Below, piece by piece: positions 49,920 through 58,677 of a DNA stretch of 64,000 nt (position 1 is the stretch's first letter; every line of letters starts with the position of its first letter). Below the pieces are notes generated by a model. It was not told the DNA's origin and made no database searches. It was given only the letters and a program-made list of their open reading frames with translations. The DNA lies in assembly GCF_044454545.1 (NCBI RefSeq), contig NZ_JBITDV010000016.1:105126-169125 (forward strand), read 5' to 3'. Source of the stretch: Cryptosporangium sp044454545. Lineage in GTDB: Bacteria > Actinomycetota > Actinomycetes > Mycobacteriales > Cryptosporangiaceae. Position numbers and translations under genes: made by a program.

Positions 49920-50594
49920 CTACGACCCCGGTACGACCAGGCCGCTTTCGTAGGCCAGGACCACCAGCTGCGCCCGGTCGCGCGCCGCCAGTTTGAACAA
50001 CAACCGGCTGACGTGCGTCTTCACCGTGTTCAGGCTGACGAAGAAGTGCTCGGCGATCTCAGCGTTCGACTTGCCGGCGGCGACCTGGATCAGCACCTCC
50101 CGCTCGCGCTCGGTCAACTCGTCCAGACCGGTCGGAGTGGACGTGACCGGCCGGGAGGCCGACCGCCGGACGAACTCCGCCACCAGGCGGGTGGTGACCC
50201 GGGGGGTCAGCAGCGCCTCGCCCTCGGCCACCACTCGGATCGCGGCGACCAGATCCTCCGGCGGGGTGTCCTTCAGCACGAAACCGCTGGCCCCGGCGCG
50301 TAGCGCCGCGAACACGTGCGCGTCCTCGCCGAACGTCGTCACGACCAGGACCCGCGCGGGCACCGTCGAGTCCCCGACCACGTGCCGGGTCGCCTCGAGC
50401 CCGTCCATGACCGGCATCCGGATGTCCATCAGCACCACGTCCGGGCGCAGGGCGCGGGTCTGCCGCACGGCCGCGGCGCCGTCGGCAGCCTCGCCGACCA
50501 CGGTCAGGCCGGGAGACGCGTCCAGCAGCACCCGGAACCCGGCCCGGATCAGCGCCTCGTCGTCGGCGATCAGGACACGGATCCGCTCACTCAT
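49920..50594 (-). CDS. NarL/LuxR-type response regulator
   Basis: 224 residues. The receiver domain has the acidic pair at LIADDE, the phosphoacceptor aspartate in VVLMDIRMP, the switch threonine in VLVVTTFGED and the lysine in FVLKDTPPED. The C-terminal LuxR helix-turn-helix is LTEREREVLIQVAAGKS through VSLNTVKTHVSR. It is co-transcribed with the sensor kinase, whose stop it overlaps by 8 bases. Targets unknown; the divergent membrane protein is a candidate. Confidence 0.95.
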   Translation of the reverse strand: MSERIRVLIADDEALIRAGFRVLLDASPGLTVVGEAADGAAAVRQTRALRPDVVLMDIRMPVMDGLEATRHVVGDSTVPARVLVVTTFGEDAHVFAALRAGASGFVLKDTPPEDLVAAIRVVAEGEALLTPRVTTRLVAEFVRRSASRPVTSTPTGLDELTEREREVLIQVAAGKSNAEIAEHFFVSLNTVKTHVSRLLFKLAARDRAQLVVLAYESGLVVPGS

Positions 50595-51735
50595 CGGAAG
50601 CCCCGGTCGGGAATCGCGCCACCACTTCGAAGCCGCCATCGGGCCGGGGGCCCACGGAAACCGTTCCGTCGTGCAACGCGACCCGCTCCTTCATCCCGAC
50701 CAGTCCGAAGCCCGACCCCTTGCCACCCGGCGCGGACCCTCCGGCGGTGTTCACCACCGACACGATCAGCTCGCCGTCGAGGCAGGTGACGTCCACGCTG
50801 GTCGGTACGCGACCGGCGTGCCGGACGACGTTCGTCAGCGCCTCCTGCACCACCCGGTACGCCGACTCCTGCACCAGCGGCGGTGCCCCGGCGTCCGGTG
50901 GTACGTGCAGCGTGATTTGGTACCCGTCCGCCCGCAGGCCCTCGACCAGCCGGGGAAGGTCGGCCAGCGTCGGTGCGTCCACCGAGTCCTCGCCGCGCAT
51001 CGACTTCAGCACCGCCCGGAGCTCGTCCAGCGCGGTCCGGCTCGCCGCCTCGATCGCGCCGAGCGCGACCCGCGCCTCGTCCGGCTGCCGGTCGAGCACC
51101 ACCCGGGCGATCCCGGACCGCACCGCGATCATGCTCAGCGTGTGCGACACGATGTCGTGCACGTCGGCCGAGACCCGCAGCCGTTCCTCGGCCCGGATGC
51201 GCCGCTCTTCTTCCTTCGCCCGCTGCCCCTCCTCGGCGCGCAGCCGCGCCTCGTACTGCCGCCGGGTGCGCCAGATGTATCCGATGAGCCAGCCCGCGGT
51301 CGCCGACAGCAGCTGGATAGCGTCCTGTTCGGTGTGGGGATGGATCCCGATCGCGGCCAGTTCGGCCCCGGTCACGGCCGCGGTCGCGACGGTCGCGATC
51401 GCCAGCGATCGCCGCCACGGCAGCCGGTCGGCCACCGTCAGCACAGCGAGGACGAGCGCGGGACCCGCGTTACTGACGAACAACGTGAATCTGACGTCGG
51501 TCAGCGCGCCGAGGACGAGTGCGGCGGACACCGCGGCCAGTACCGCGACCGGAGCGCGCAGCCGCACGACCAGCGGCGCGGCCGCGAGCAGCCCGAGCGC
51601 GACGATCGCCGCCGTCGGCCCGTGCCCGGAAGCCGCTCCGGCCAGGATCGGCCCCGTGTAGAGCACGAAACTCCCCGCGGCCAGCACCACGTCGATCAGC
51701 CAGGAGCTGGGCCGGCGAGCTTGGTCGGTCGTCAT
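50587..51735 (-). CDS. NarL-system sensor histidine kinase
   Basis: 382 residues. Five to six hydrophobic segments cover about residues 12-155, without an obvious extracellular domain. A coiled linker (EARLRAEEGQRAKEEERR) leads to the HisKA_3 dimerisation helix with the phosphorylated histidine in ADVHDIVSHTLSM, then a HATPase_c domain with EALTNVVRHAG and GSGFGLVGMKER. Membrane-embedded sensing of envelope stress or antibiotics is typical for this type. ATG 51735 is used rather than an upstream in-frame ATG at 51774. Confidence 0.93.
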   Translation of the reverse strand: MTTDQARRPSSWLIDVVLAAGSFVLYTGPILAGAASGHGPTAAIVALGLLAAAPLVVRLRAPVAVLAAVSAALVLGALTDVRFTLFVSNAGPALVLAVLTVADRLPWRRSLAIATVATAAVTGAELAAIGIHPHTEQDAIQLLSATAGWLIGYIWRTRRQYEARLRAEEGQRAKEEERRIRAEERLRVSADVHDIVSHTLSMIAVRSGIARVVLDRQPDEARVALGAIEAASRTALDELRAVLKSMRGEDSVDAPTLADLPRLVEGLRADGYQITLHVPPDAGAPPLVQESAYRVVQEALTNVVRHAGRVPTSVDVTCLDGELIVSVVNTAGGSAPGGKGSGFGLVGMKERVALHDGTVSVGPRPDGGFEVVARFPTGASDE

Positions 51736-51847
51736 GGGGCAGACGCTAACCAGCACCCCGGTAGGGGTCGTCACTCCGGAGAATGACGGCGCGGATCACT
51801 ATCTGGTGCGACGCGCCGCCGCCCGGCCCGGCACCAGAGTTCGAGAC

Positions 51848-52378
51848 ATGACACCTCCACTCTCACGTCCTGCCGTCACCGTCGCGGCCCTGTTTCTCGC
51901 CGCCGGCGTGGCCAGCGGTGCCGCCCTGTACGGACGCGATCCGGACAAGGCCCACGTGGACGGCACCGAGGCCTGGATACCGCACCTGGTGATCACCGCG
52001 TTGATCGCGGTCTGGTTCGTGCTGGCCGCCCGGCGCAGCCCCTACGGCTGGCGGGTGATCACGATGCCGCTGGCCCGCGCGACCAGTCAGCGGGTCGCGG
52101 CCACGTTCCGCGCCGTCGCGATCCCGGCCGGCCTCCTGCGTTGCCTCGCCGTCGCGTTCCTCCTGTTCGTGGAGGCGTACACGACCTGGCGCATCGGCGC
52201 TCAGGTGATCGCCGGCTCGGACCCGAACTTCACCGCGAACGCCTGGGGCGGCCCGTCGTACCTGGGCGCCATGTACTGCCACTACCTCGACGGCGCGCTG
52301 ATCGTCGCGACCTGCCACGTGCTTCTCCGGGCGGTGACGGCCGGGCCTTCACGTGACCGGCAGCACCAGTACGCGTAG
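51848..52378 (+). CDS. Hypothetical multi-pass membrane protein
   Basis: 176 residues with four hydrophobic segments (about 8-26, 42-60, 88-108 and 135-158) and an EAYTTWRIG loop. I do not recognise the family. It is divergent from the sensor kinase (112 bases from start to start), so it may be the regulated output of that two-component system. The 3' end overlaps the convergent DUF3037 gene by 30 bases. Confidence 0.6.
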   Translation: MTPPLSRPAVTVAALFLAAGVASGAALYGRDPDKAHVDGTEAWIPHLVITALIAVWFVLAARRSPYGWRVITMPLARATSQRVAATFRAVAIPAGLLRCLAVAFLLFVEAYTTWRIGAQVIAGSDPNFTANAWGGPSYLGAMYCHYLDGALIVATCHVLLRAVTAGPSRDRQHQYA

Positions 52379-52735
52379 GAGACGCTCGGCGTCGGCGTCC
52401 GGATCGTTGGTCAGGCCGGTGTGGACCGGCCCCGGCTGGATCACCGTGCTGCGGGGGGCGGTGAGCCAGCGGAACCGACGCCCGATCTCCTCTTCGCCCG
52501 CCGGTCCGGTGGCCGCGGACGAACACGTCTCCGCAGCGGCCCGCAGTGCCAGTTCGATCGCCTGCAGGTCGGCGGCCGGGTCCAGCGCGCGCAGGCGGTC
52601 GGCGTCCAGGTGGACGCGGGAACCGAGATAGCTCAGCGGACGGCAGTAGAGCAGCACACCGGCGTTGATCGACTCACCCCGCTCGACCCGGGGAATCACT
52701 TTCAGCACGGCGTACTCGAAGACGTGCCTCGTCAT
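52349..52735 (-). CDS. DUF3037-family protein
   Basis: 128 residues. HVFEYAVLKVIPRVERGESINAG at the start, PLSYLGSRVHLD and a later GRRFRWLTAPRSTVIQP are diagnostic of DUF3037, whose function is unknown. It starts inside the last codons of the HipA-type kinase gene (4-base ATGA overlap), an arrangement often seen in actinobacteria, so the two proteins presumably act together. Confidence 0.9.
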   Translation of the reverse strand: MTRHVFEYAVLKVIPRVERGESINAGVLLYCRPLSYLGSRVHLDADRLRALDPAADLQAIELALRAAAETCSSAATGPAGEEEIGRRFRWLTAPRSTVIQPGPVHTGLTNDPDADAERLLRVLVLPVT

Positions 52736-53580
52736 TTGGTGCCCTCGAGCCAGGCCGGACGGTTCGGGGCGACGCTGCGGCGGCTGCCCCTGGCGGTCGC
52801 GGCCTGTTCGCGCAGCGGGGGCAGCCAGGCCGGGCGGGCGTCCAGCCGGGCCTGGATCCGGTTCACGTAGGCGTCGCGGACGTCGGCGGGCGAATCGAAG
52901 CCGGGCTCGTCGGCGAGCCAGACGTCCGGCACCTCGGCGACCGCGGCGCGCAGCGCGTCCTCGGTGACCAGCGGGCCCAGCACGGTGTCGGCGGCGTCGA
53001 GGGCGGCCGGTTCGCCACCGGCCGGCGCGCACGCGACCAGCGCGTGCTGGGAGGCGTCGTAGGGCCGGTCGGCCGACTTCGCGGCGGCGGGCCAGTTGTG
53101 GTGGAACGTCAGCGTGGCCCCGTGGTCGATCAGGTAGAGATGGCCGTGCCAGTAGAGCATGTTCGGGTTCCGCCACGAGCGGTCGACGTTGCCGACCAGG
53201 GCGTCGAACCAGAGCACGCGACCGGCCAGGCCGGCGTCGACGCCGAACGCCATCGCGTCGAAGTCCAGGGCCCGGGGCAGGTAGTCCATCCCGAGGTTCA
53301 GCCCGGCGCTGGCGCGCAGCAAGTCCTGGACTTCCTGGTCGGGCTCCCCGGGGGCCAGCGCGGAATCGACCTCGACCGTCACCAGGTCGGGAACCGGCAG
53401 GCCGAGCGTCTTGGCGAGCGTGCCGCAGATGACTTCGGCGACCAGCGTCTTGCGGCCCTGACCGGCGCCGACGAACTTCACCACGTAGGTTCCGAGGTCG
53501 TCGGCCTCCATCAGCCCGGGCAGGGAGCCGCCCTCGCGGAGCGGCGTCACATATCGGACGGCAGTGACATGGGGAAGCAC
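52732..53580 (-). CDS. HipA-family kinase-like protein
   Basis: 282 residues, shorter than HipA toxins (about 400) because the N-terminal subdomain is reduced. It keeps the ATP-site lysine (TYVVKFVGAGQG), the catalytic loop NVDRSWRNPN and the metal-binding LIDHGATL. HipA kinases phosphorylate protein or tRNA-synthetase targets in toxin-antitoxin systems. No HipB-type antitoxin is next to it, so a toxin role is unproven. Start GTG 53580. It is coupled to the DUF3037 gene. Confidence 0.82.
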   Translation of the reverse strand: MLPHVTAVRYVTPLREGGSLPGLMEADDLGTYVVKFVGAGQGRKTLVAEVICGTLAKTLGLPVPDLVTVEVDSALAPGEPDQEVQDLLRASAGLNLGMDYLPRALDFDAMAFGVDAGLAGRVLWFDALVGNVDRSWRNPNMLYWHGHLYLIDHGATLTFHHNWPAAAKSADRPYDASQHALVACAPAGGEPAALDAADTVLGPLVTEDALRAAVAEVPDVWLADEPGFDSPADVRDAYVNRIQARLDARPAWLPPLREQAATARGSRRSVAPNRPAWLEGTK

Positions 53581-53605
53581 AGTTCTTGAGACTAGGTCGC
53601 GCCGC

Positions 53606-54352
53606 CTACGGAATTACGACGCGGTAGTGCGTGGTGAGGCGGCCGTCGTCGTCCAGCACGTGGAACGCGATCCCGGGCGGGAGGTCGAGGTCGACGACCT
53701 GGTCGCTCTCCCAGGGCAGCAGCAACGTCGAGACCACCCCCGGCGCGATGAGCAGCGGCCGGCCCGCGAACGTGGACGCCGCCGCGGTGTGTGCGTGGCC
53801 GGTGAGGACGGCCTTCACCTGCGGGAAGTCGGCCAGCGCGGCAGCCAGCCGCTGCTCCTCGCCGAGCTTTATGGCGTCCAGATAGGGCTGGTGCACCGCG
53901 ATCGGCGGGTGGTGGAACGCGACGAGGGCCGGGACGCCGTCCGGAAGGTCGGTGAGGGTCGCGGTGATCCAGGCGAGCGTGTCGTCGGCCAGGAGGCCCT
54001 CGCTGCGGCCGGGGATCGAGGAGTCGCAGAGCAGGAACGCGGTGCCGCCGACGCGGTGCAGGCGGTTGATCGGCTCGTCGGAGCCGGTCGGGTCGCCGAG
54101 CAGGACCGTACGGTAGGCGGGGCGACGGTCGTGGTTGCCGGGGCAGTGCAGTAACCGGTCGCGGCCGGCGAAGAGTTTGGCGGCTTCCTCGTACTCGGCC
54201 GGGTCGCCGTGGTCGGCGATGTCACCGGTGACCAGGATCGCGTCGACCGGGCGTCGGAGACGGTCGAGGTAGCCGAACACGGCGGCGGCCCGCCGGGCCG
54301 CTCGCGGACCGCCGTCGAGGTGCAGGTCGCTGAGGTGCGCGATCAGGGTCAT
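53606..54352 (-). CDS. Calcineurin-like metallophosphoesterase (CpdA-type)
   Basis: 248 residues, cytoplasmic. Metal ligands are in IAHLSDLHLDGG, LVTGDIADHG, CPGNHDRR, VAFHHPP and LTGHAHTAA, the order of cAMP/cGMP phosphodiesterase CpdA and related class III enzymes. The substrate (cyclic nucleotide, phosphodiester or phosphomonoester) cannot be fixed by sequence. ATG 54352 is preferred to an in-frame ATG at 54394. It is the first gene of a minus-strand run with the HipA-type kinase (25 bases downstream). Confidence 0.85.
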   Translation of the reverse strand: MTLIAHLSDLHLDGGPRAARRAAAVFGYLDRLRRPVDAILVTGDIADHGDPAEYEEAAKLFAGRDRLLHCPGNHDRRPAYRTVLLGDPTGSDEPINRLHRVGGTAFLLCDSSIPGRSEGLLADDTLAWITATLTDLPDGVPALVAFHHPPIAVHQPYLDAIKLGEEQRLAAALADFPQVKAVLTGHAHTAAASTFAGRPLLIAPGVVSTLLLPWESDQVVDLDLPPGIAFHVLDDDGRLTTHYRVVIP

Positions 54353-55198
54353 GCGGCGAGCGAAGCACGGCCCGGCTCGGCCGGCCAAGGCCAATAGGTC
54401 GACGTTTCACATGAAACGTGAACTCCGGGCATCCGGTACCCGTGCGTCTTGAGCCCGGCCGGGGCGGTGAGGGCGTCCCGGCCGGGTCCGAACTCCGATG
54501 CCCCGGCGCGACTGGCCGGTTGCGGGAGGGGGCGACCGGCCGGGCGCGCGGGGGGCGCAGCCGGGCAGGCGGCCTGGCCTGGCGGCGCGGCGCAGCTGGG
54601 CTGGTGTTGTGGGGCAGGCGGCCTGGCCTGGCGGCTCGGCGCAGCTGGGCAGCTGGGTTGGTGGCCGGGGCCAGCCAGGCTGGCGGTCCGGGTCGCCGGA
54701 GGGTCGCGCGGCCACCAGGCGGGTGCAGGACGGCCGGACTACCGCGCCGGTCGCCGGCGCGGGGGCGGAAGACGGCGGTGTGGCGGCAGCCAGCCGGTGA
54801 GGCGCGGCCGAACGTCGCAACGGCCGACGAGCCGGGCGCGCAAGGAGGGGCCGCCCAGCGGCGGCCCGGCAAGCGGCCGGGCGCCGGACTACCGCGGCGG
54901 CAGTCGGCCACGGGTCCGATGCGCCGAGGAGATGCGCGACGGCGCTGCCGGAGGAGGGCGCGAGCGGGCCGCGCGGCGGCAGTCGGCCACGGGTCCAAGG
55001 CGCCGAGGAGATGCGCGACGGCGCTGCCGGAGGAGGGCGCGAACGGGCCGCACGGCGGCAGCCGAGCACGGGTCCGATGCGCCAGCGAGATGCGCAGCGG
55101 CCGACCATCGGCAGGGGCGCCGCGACGGCCGCACGACAGCACCCTCGCACCGTGGGGTCCGGGGCTCGGCCCCGGGGCGGAATGGCGAAGGGGCCCCC
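54353..55198. other. 850-base noncoding, repeat-rich region
   Basis: No reading frame here looks coding on either strand: all frames give Arg/Gly/Pro-rich sequence with no motif, and the main repeat period (79) is not a multiple of three. It holds a short GTTTCACATGAAAC palindrome at about 54404-54417 near the phosphodiesterase start, duplicated GGCCTGGCCTGGCGGC blocks at about 54570-54650, and the 79-bp tandem repeat from 54896. Confidence 0.6.
54896..55132. repeat. 79-bp tandem repeat, three copies
   Basis: Units begin with GGCGGCAGTCGGCCACGGGT at 54896 and 54975, and with the diverged GGCGGCAGCCGAGCACGGGT at 55054. The first two copies are nearly identical, and the third decays after about 60 bases. 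It lies about 100 bases past the 3' end of tRNA-Gly. Confidence 0.85.
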
Positions 55199-55217
55199 GT
55201 CTGCGCGTTCCGCAGAC
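55199..55217 (-). terminator. Hairpin downstream of tRNA-Gly
   Basis: GTCTGCG-CGTTC-CGCAGAC: perfect 7-bp stem, extended by flanking GGGGC and GCCCC. It is 17 bases beyond the tRNA 3' end on the minus strand, so it probably terminates its transcript. Confidence 0.6.
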
Positions 55218-55233
55218 ACAGAGCCCCGCCACG

Positions 55234-55304
55234 AGCGGGTGACGAGAATCGAACTCGCACTGTCAGCTTGGGAAGCTGATGTTCTGCCATTGAACTACAC
55301 CCGC
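55234..55304 (-). tRNA. tRNA-Gly (anticodon CCC)
   Basis: Read on the minus strand, 71 nt folds as a cloverleaf. The acceptor GCGGGTG pairs with CACCCGC, the D-arm region is TAGTTCAATGGCAGAAC, and the anticodon stem TCAGC/GCTGA encloses loop TTCCCAA (anticodon CCC, reading GGG codons). The T-loop is GTTCGATTC and the discriminator base is T. The CCA end is not encoded. A 71-nt length and U73 are normal for bacterial tRNA-Gly. Confidence 0.95.
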
Positions 55305-55381
55305 AGCGCTGCTCACTTTAGCGTCTCTCGCGCGCCGGTGGCGCAGCACCCCGCAGAACTCGGCTCGATAGGGTGCAACGC

Positions 55382-55963
55382 ATGCTGCTCTCCGACCGCG
55401 ACCTCCGGGCCGAGATCGAATCCGGCCGGCTGGGCCTCGACCCCTACGAACCGGAGCTGGTGCAGCCGTCCAGCATCGACGTCCGGCTCGACCGCTGGTT
55501 CCGGGTTTTCCGGAACATGCAGTACACGCACATCGATCCGTCCGAGCAGCAGGACGACCTCACGGAGCTGGTCGAGACTCCCGACAAGACGCCGTTCGTG
55601 CTGCACCCGGGCGAGTTCGTCCTCGGGTCGACGTTCGAGCTCGTGACGCTCCCCGACGACCTGGCCGGCCGCCTCGAGGGCAAGTCGAGTCTGGGCCGGC
55701 TCGGCCTGCTCACCCACTCGACGGCGGGCTTCATCGACCCCGGGTTCTCGGGTCACGTCACGCTGGAGCTCAGCAACGTGGCGAACCTGCCGATCACGCT
55801 GTGGCCGGGCATGAAGATCGGCCAGCTCTGCCTGTTCCGGCTGTCGAGCCCGGCGACCGAGCCGTACGGCTCGACGGCCTTCGGTTCCCGCTACCAGGGC
55901 CAGCGCGGCCCGACCCCGTCCCGCTCCTGGAAGAACTTCCGAACCTGGTCGACCGAGCGCTAA
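55382..55963 (+). CDS. dcd: dCTP deaminase
   Basis: 193 residues. MLLSDRDLRAEIESGRLGLDP at the start, VQPSSIDVRL, LEGKSSLGRLGLLTHSTAG and AGFIDPGFSGHVTLELSN are diagnostic. The conserved Glu in GHVTLEL and Arg/Ser in GKSSLGR form the active site. In actinobacteria such enzymes are often bifunctional, producing dUMP directly from dCTP. Start ATG 55382 lies 77 bases beyond the tRNA 5' end; a GTG three codons upstream is a weaker alternative. Confidence 0.96.
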   Translation: MLLSDRDLRAEIESGRLGLDPYEPELVQPSSIDVRLDRWFRVFRNMQYTHIDPSEQQDDLTELVETPDKTPFVLHPGEFVLGSTFELVTLPDDLAGRLEGKSSLGRLGLLTHSTAGFIDPGFSGHVTLELSNVANLPITLWPGMKIGQLCLFRLSSPATEPYGSTAFGSRYQGQRGPTPSRSWKNFRTWSTER

Positions 55964-56206
55964 GGCGCTGCGCGCCCCAGCCCCGCGGCCCCAGCCCCGC
56001 GGCCCCAGCCCCGCGGCCCCAGCCCCGCCGCTCAGGCCCCGACAGCGCCGCCCGGCCGTTCAGGCCCCGCCGCTCAGCCTCGGTCGCGCCCCGGCCGTTC
56101 AGCCCGGGGCCGTTCAGGCCGCGCCGTTCAGGCCGCGCCGCTCAGACCCGACCGCTCAGGCGCGGCCCCGCGGCCCCGACCGACCTCCCAGGCCGGCCTG
56201 AGCAAC
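55964..56206. repeat. GC-rich spacer with 14-bp tandem repeat
   Basis: About four copies of CCCCAGCCCCGCGG occupy 55975-56030, then degenerate GCCGTTCAGGCC-type units continue to about 56160. It is the shared 3' flank of dcd and the convergent CNNM-type gene; no gene is seen. Confidence 0.75.
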
Positions 56207-57235
56207 TCAGGCCGCGGTCGCTTCCTCGCCGAAGACCGCGTGCAGCACGTCGTCCAGCGTCACCACGCCCACCGGAGCCACCCCATCCGTCACCAGCACG
56301 AAGTGCACCCGCTCGCGCCGCATCAGCACCAGCAGATCGGCCAGCGTGGTCGACGGCGGTACCGCTTTGAGCGTCCGGATCTTGGAAGCGGGCAGCGGAG
56401 CCCGCCGCTCCGCGCCGCTCATCCCCAGCACGTCCTTGACGTGCACGAACCCGATGATCTCCAGCGTGAACCGGTCGACGACCGGGAACCGGGAGCGCCG
56501 CACCCGGGTCGCCAGAACCTCCAGCGCGGCCGGGCTGATCTCCTGGTTCACGGTGTCCACCTGCGGCCACGGCACCGCGACCGTCCCGGCGGTCTTCTCG
56601 GCCAGCGAGAGGGCACCGGTGATCCGCTTGTGGTCCTCGGCGTCGAGCAGGCCCTCGGTGCGTGACTCGGCGACCAGGCTGGCCAGTTCGTCCGCCGTAT
56701 AAACAGTCTTGACCGAGTCTTGCGACTCGATGCCCAGCGCCCCGAGCAGCGTCCGCGACACCCACTTCAGCGCCACCAGCACCGGCTTCGTCGCCTGCGC
56801 GAACCAGAGCATCGGCGCACCTAGCCAGAGCACGGCCTTTTCCGGACCGGCCAGCGCGATGTTCTTCGGCACCATCTCGCCCAGCACGGTGTGCAGGAAG
56901 ACCACGACCGCCAGCGCCAGCACGAAGGCGATCGGGTGCAGCAGGTCTTCGGAGAGCCCGATCGACTCGAACGGACCCTCGAGCAGATGCGCGAGCGTCG
57001 GCTCGGCGATCGCACCCAGGCCCAGCGAGCAGATCGTGATACCCAGCTGCGCACCGGCGATCATCAGCGGGATCTGGGTCATCGCCTTCAGCGCGGCCGA
57101 GGCCCGGCGGGAGCCGAGCGCGGCCATCGGTTCGAGCTGCGTCCGCCGGGAGGCGATCAGCGCGAACTCACCGGCCACGAAGAACGCGTTCCCGAGCAAC
57201 AGCACGAGCGTGACGACAAGCGCGAACGTGTTCAC
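56207..57235 (-). CDS. CNNM-domain membrane protein (hemolysin C family), short
   Basis: 342 residues. A DUF21/CNNM membrane domain (about 1-190) has LLLGNAFFVAGEFALIASRR, GAQLGITICSLGLGAIAEP and HTVLGEMVPKNIALA. Two CBS-like modules follow (about 205-335), ending LDDVLHAVFGE. The C-terminal CorC_HlyC domain is absent, unlike its neighbour. CNNM/CorC proteins are linked to magnesium or cobalt efflux and envelope homeostasis. Start GTG 57235 overlaps the upstream paralogue by 4 bases (GTGA), so the pair is one transcription and probably one functional unit. Confidence 0.9.
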   Translation of the reverse strand: MNTFALVVTLVLLLGNAFFVAGEFALIASRRTQLEPMAALGSRRASAALKAMTQIPLMIAGAQLGITICSLGLGAIAEPTLAHLLEGPFESIGLSEDLLHPIAFVLALAVVVFLHTVLGEMVPKNIALAGPEKAVLWLGAPMLWFAQATKPVLVALKWVSRTLLGALGIESQDSVKTVYTADELASLVAESRTEGLLDAEDHKRITGALSLAEKTAGTVAVPWPQVDTVNQEISPAALEVLATRVRRSRFPVVDRFTLEIIGFVHVKDVLGMSGAERRAPLPASKIRTLKAVPPSTTLADLLVLMRRERVHFVLVTDGVAPVGVVTLDDVLHAVFGEEATAA

Positions 57236-58677
57236 TGCGCCTTCCCTTGCGACCCGACCGACGACAAGCCCGTCTTCTCTCTCACTGCGGCGCCTTCCGT
57301 GGCCCCACCGGCCGCACCGGCCGACTTCGACCGCCCACCGTCGTCGGCGCGAGCGCCGTTCTGCGCATTCTCCGAAGCGGCCGCGGCCCGCTCGCGCTGC
57401 TCCTCGAGCCACTCCGCCGACGGCCGCACCTTCACCTGCTCGATGCGGTGACGCTCGACCGACGTCACGATGAACGTCCAGCCGTGGTACTCGACCCGCT
57501 CGCCCTCGACCGGGATGTGGCCCAGCCGCGACATCATGAAGCCGGCGAGCGTCTCGTACGGGCCGTCCGGCAGCCGGAACCCGGTCTCCTCGGCCAGCTC
57601 GTCCTCACGCAGCAGACCGTTGACGAGCCGGGCCTGATCGGCGTCCGGCGCGGTGATCAGCGGTGCGCCCAGCGAGGTCGGCGGGTCGTACTCGTCGTCG
57701 ATCTCGCCGACGAGTTCCTCGACCAGGTCTTCGGTCGTGACGATGCCGTCGGTGCCGCCGTACTCGTCGACGACCACGGCCAGCTCGGCCTGAGCGTCCC
57801 GCAGCGCGGCCAGCACACCGTCCAGGTCGAGGCTCTCCGGGACCAGCACCGGATCCCGCGCGATCGACCGCGCCAGGGTCTCGTTCCGACGCTGTACCGG
57901 GACGCCCAGCGCGTCGATGACGCCGATCACGCCCACGACCTGGTCGAGCGTGTCGATGTAGATCGGGAACCGGGTGTGGCCGGACTCGGTCGCGAGCGTC
58001 AGCAGGTCGGCGACGGTCGCGGTCTCCTCCAGGCCGACGACGTCCACGCGCGGCGTCATCGCCTCGGCCGCACGCTTGTCGCCGAACCGGATCGTGCGCT
58101 GGAGCAGCGTCGCGGTCTCGGTCGGGAGCGCACCGGCGCGCGCGGAGATCGCGGCCAGTAGGCCGAGCTCCTCCGGCGACCGGGCGCTGGCCAGCTCTTC
58201 CTGCGGCTCGATACCCAGACGCCGGACGACGACGTTCGCGGTGCCGTTGAGCACCGCGATGATCGGCCGGAACACCACCGAGAAGATCCGGAGCGGCCCG
58301 GCGGTCCAGAGCGCGAGGCCGCGCGGGCGGGCCAGCGCGGCGTTCTTCGGCACCAGCTCGCCGAACAGCATCGAGATCAGCGTCGCCAGGATCAGCGCGA
58401 TCGCCACCGAGACGCCGTCCGCGAGGTCGTCGCTGCCGGGGATGATCGGCCGTACCAGGGTCGCGATCGCCGGCTCGGCCAGATAACCGGTGAGCAGCGC
58501 GCTGAGCGTGATGCCCAGCTGGGCACCGGAGAGCTGGAACGACAGCGAGTGCAGGGCGTTCGAAAGGCGGCGCGCGGATCGGTCACCCGCCGCGGCCTGC
58601 TCCTCGATGCTGGCTCGATCTACGGTGACCAGCGAGAATTCCGCTGCCACGAAGAATGCGTTCGCGGCGGTCAGCAC
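57232..58677 (-). CDS. CNNM-CBS-CorC family transporter-associated protein
   Basis: 481 residues from GTG 58677. CNNM membrane domain (FFVAAEFSLVTVDR, GAQLGITLSALLTGYLAEP, FGELVPKNAALARP), CBS pair (MTPRVDVVGLEE and VVDEYGGTDGIVT), then a CorC_HlyC domain with DLVEELVGEIDDEYD and LAGFMMSRLGHIP, and a ~60-residue disordered tail. Homology suggests ~11 more N-terminal residues (IDVLIPLIAFA), but upstream there are only ATT and CTG codons before an in-frame TGA. ATT 58710 with GAAGAGG upstream could be a rare start. Likely ion (Mg/Co) homeostasis. Confidence 0.88.
   Translation of the reverse strand: MLTAANAFFVAAEFSLVTVDRASIEEQAAAGDRSARRLSNALHSLSFQLSGAQLGITLSALLTGYLAEPAIATLVRPIIPGSDDLADGVSVAIALILATLISMLFGELVPKNAALARPRGLALWTAGPLRIFSVVFRPIIAVLNGTANVVVRRLGIEPQEELASARSPEELGLLAAISARAGALPTETATLLQRTIRFGDKRAAEAMTPRVDVVGLEETATVADLLTLATESGHTRFPIYIDTLDQVVGVIGVIDALGVPVQRRNETLARSIARDPVLVPESLDLDGVLAALRDAQAELAVVVDEYGGTDGIVTTEDLVEELVGEIDDEYDPPTSLGAPLITAPDADQARLVNGLLREDELAEETGFRLPDGPYETLAGFMMSRLGHIPVEGERVEYHGWTFIVTSVERHRIEQVKVRPSAEWLEEQRERAAAASENAQNGARADDGGRSKSAGAAGGATEGAAVREKTGLSSVGSQGKAQ

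Noticed and set aside
54896..55132. CRISPR array
   Set aside because: Units are contiguous 79-bp copies without unique spacers, and no cas genes are present.
54222..55242. Several overlapping frames in the 79-bp repeat region
   Set aside because: The repeat period is not a multiple of three and no frame shows motifs or a ribosome binding site.
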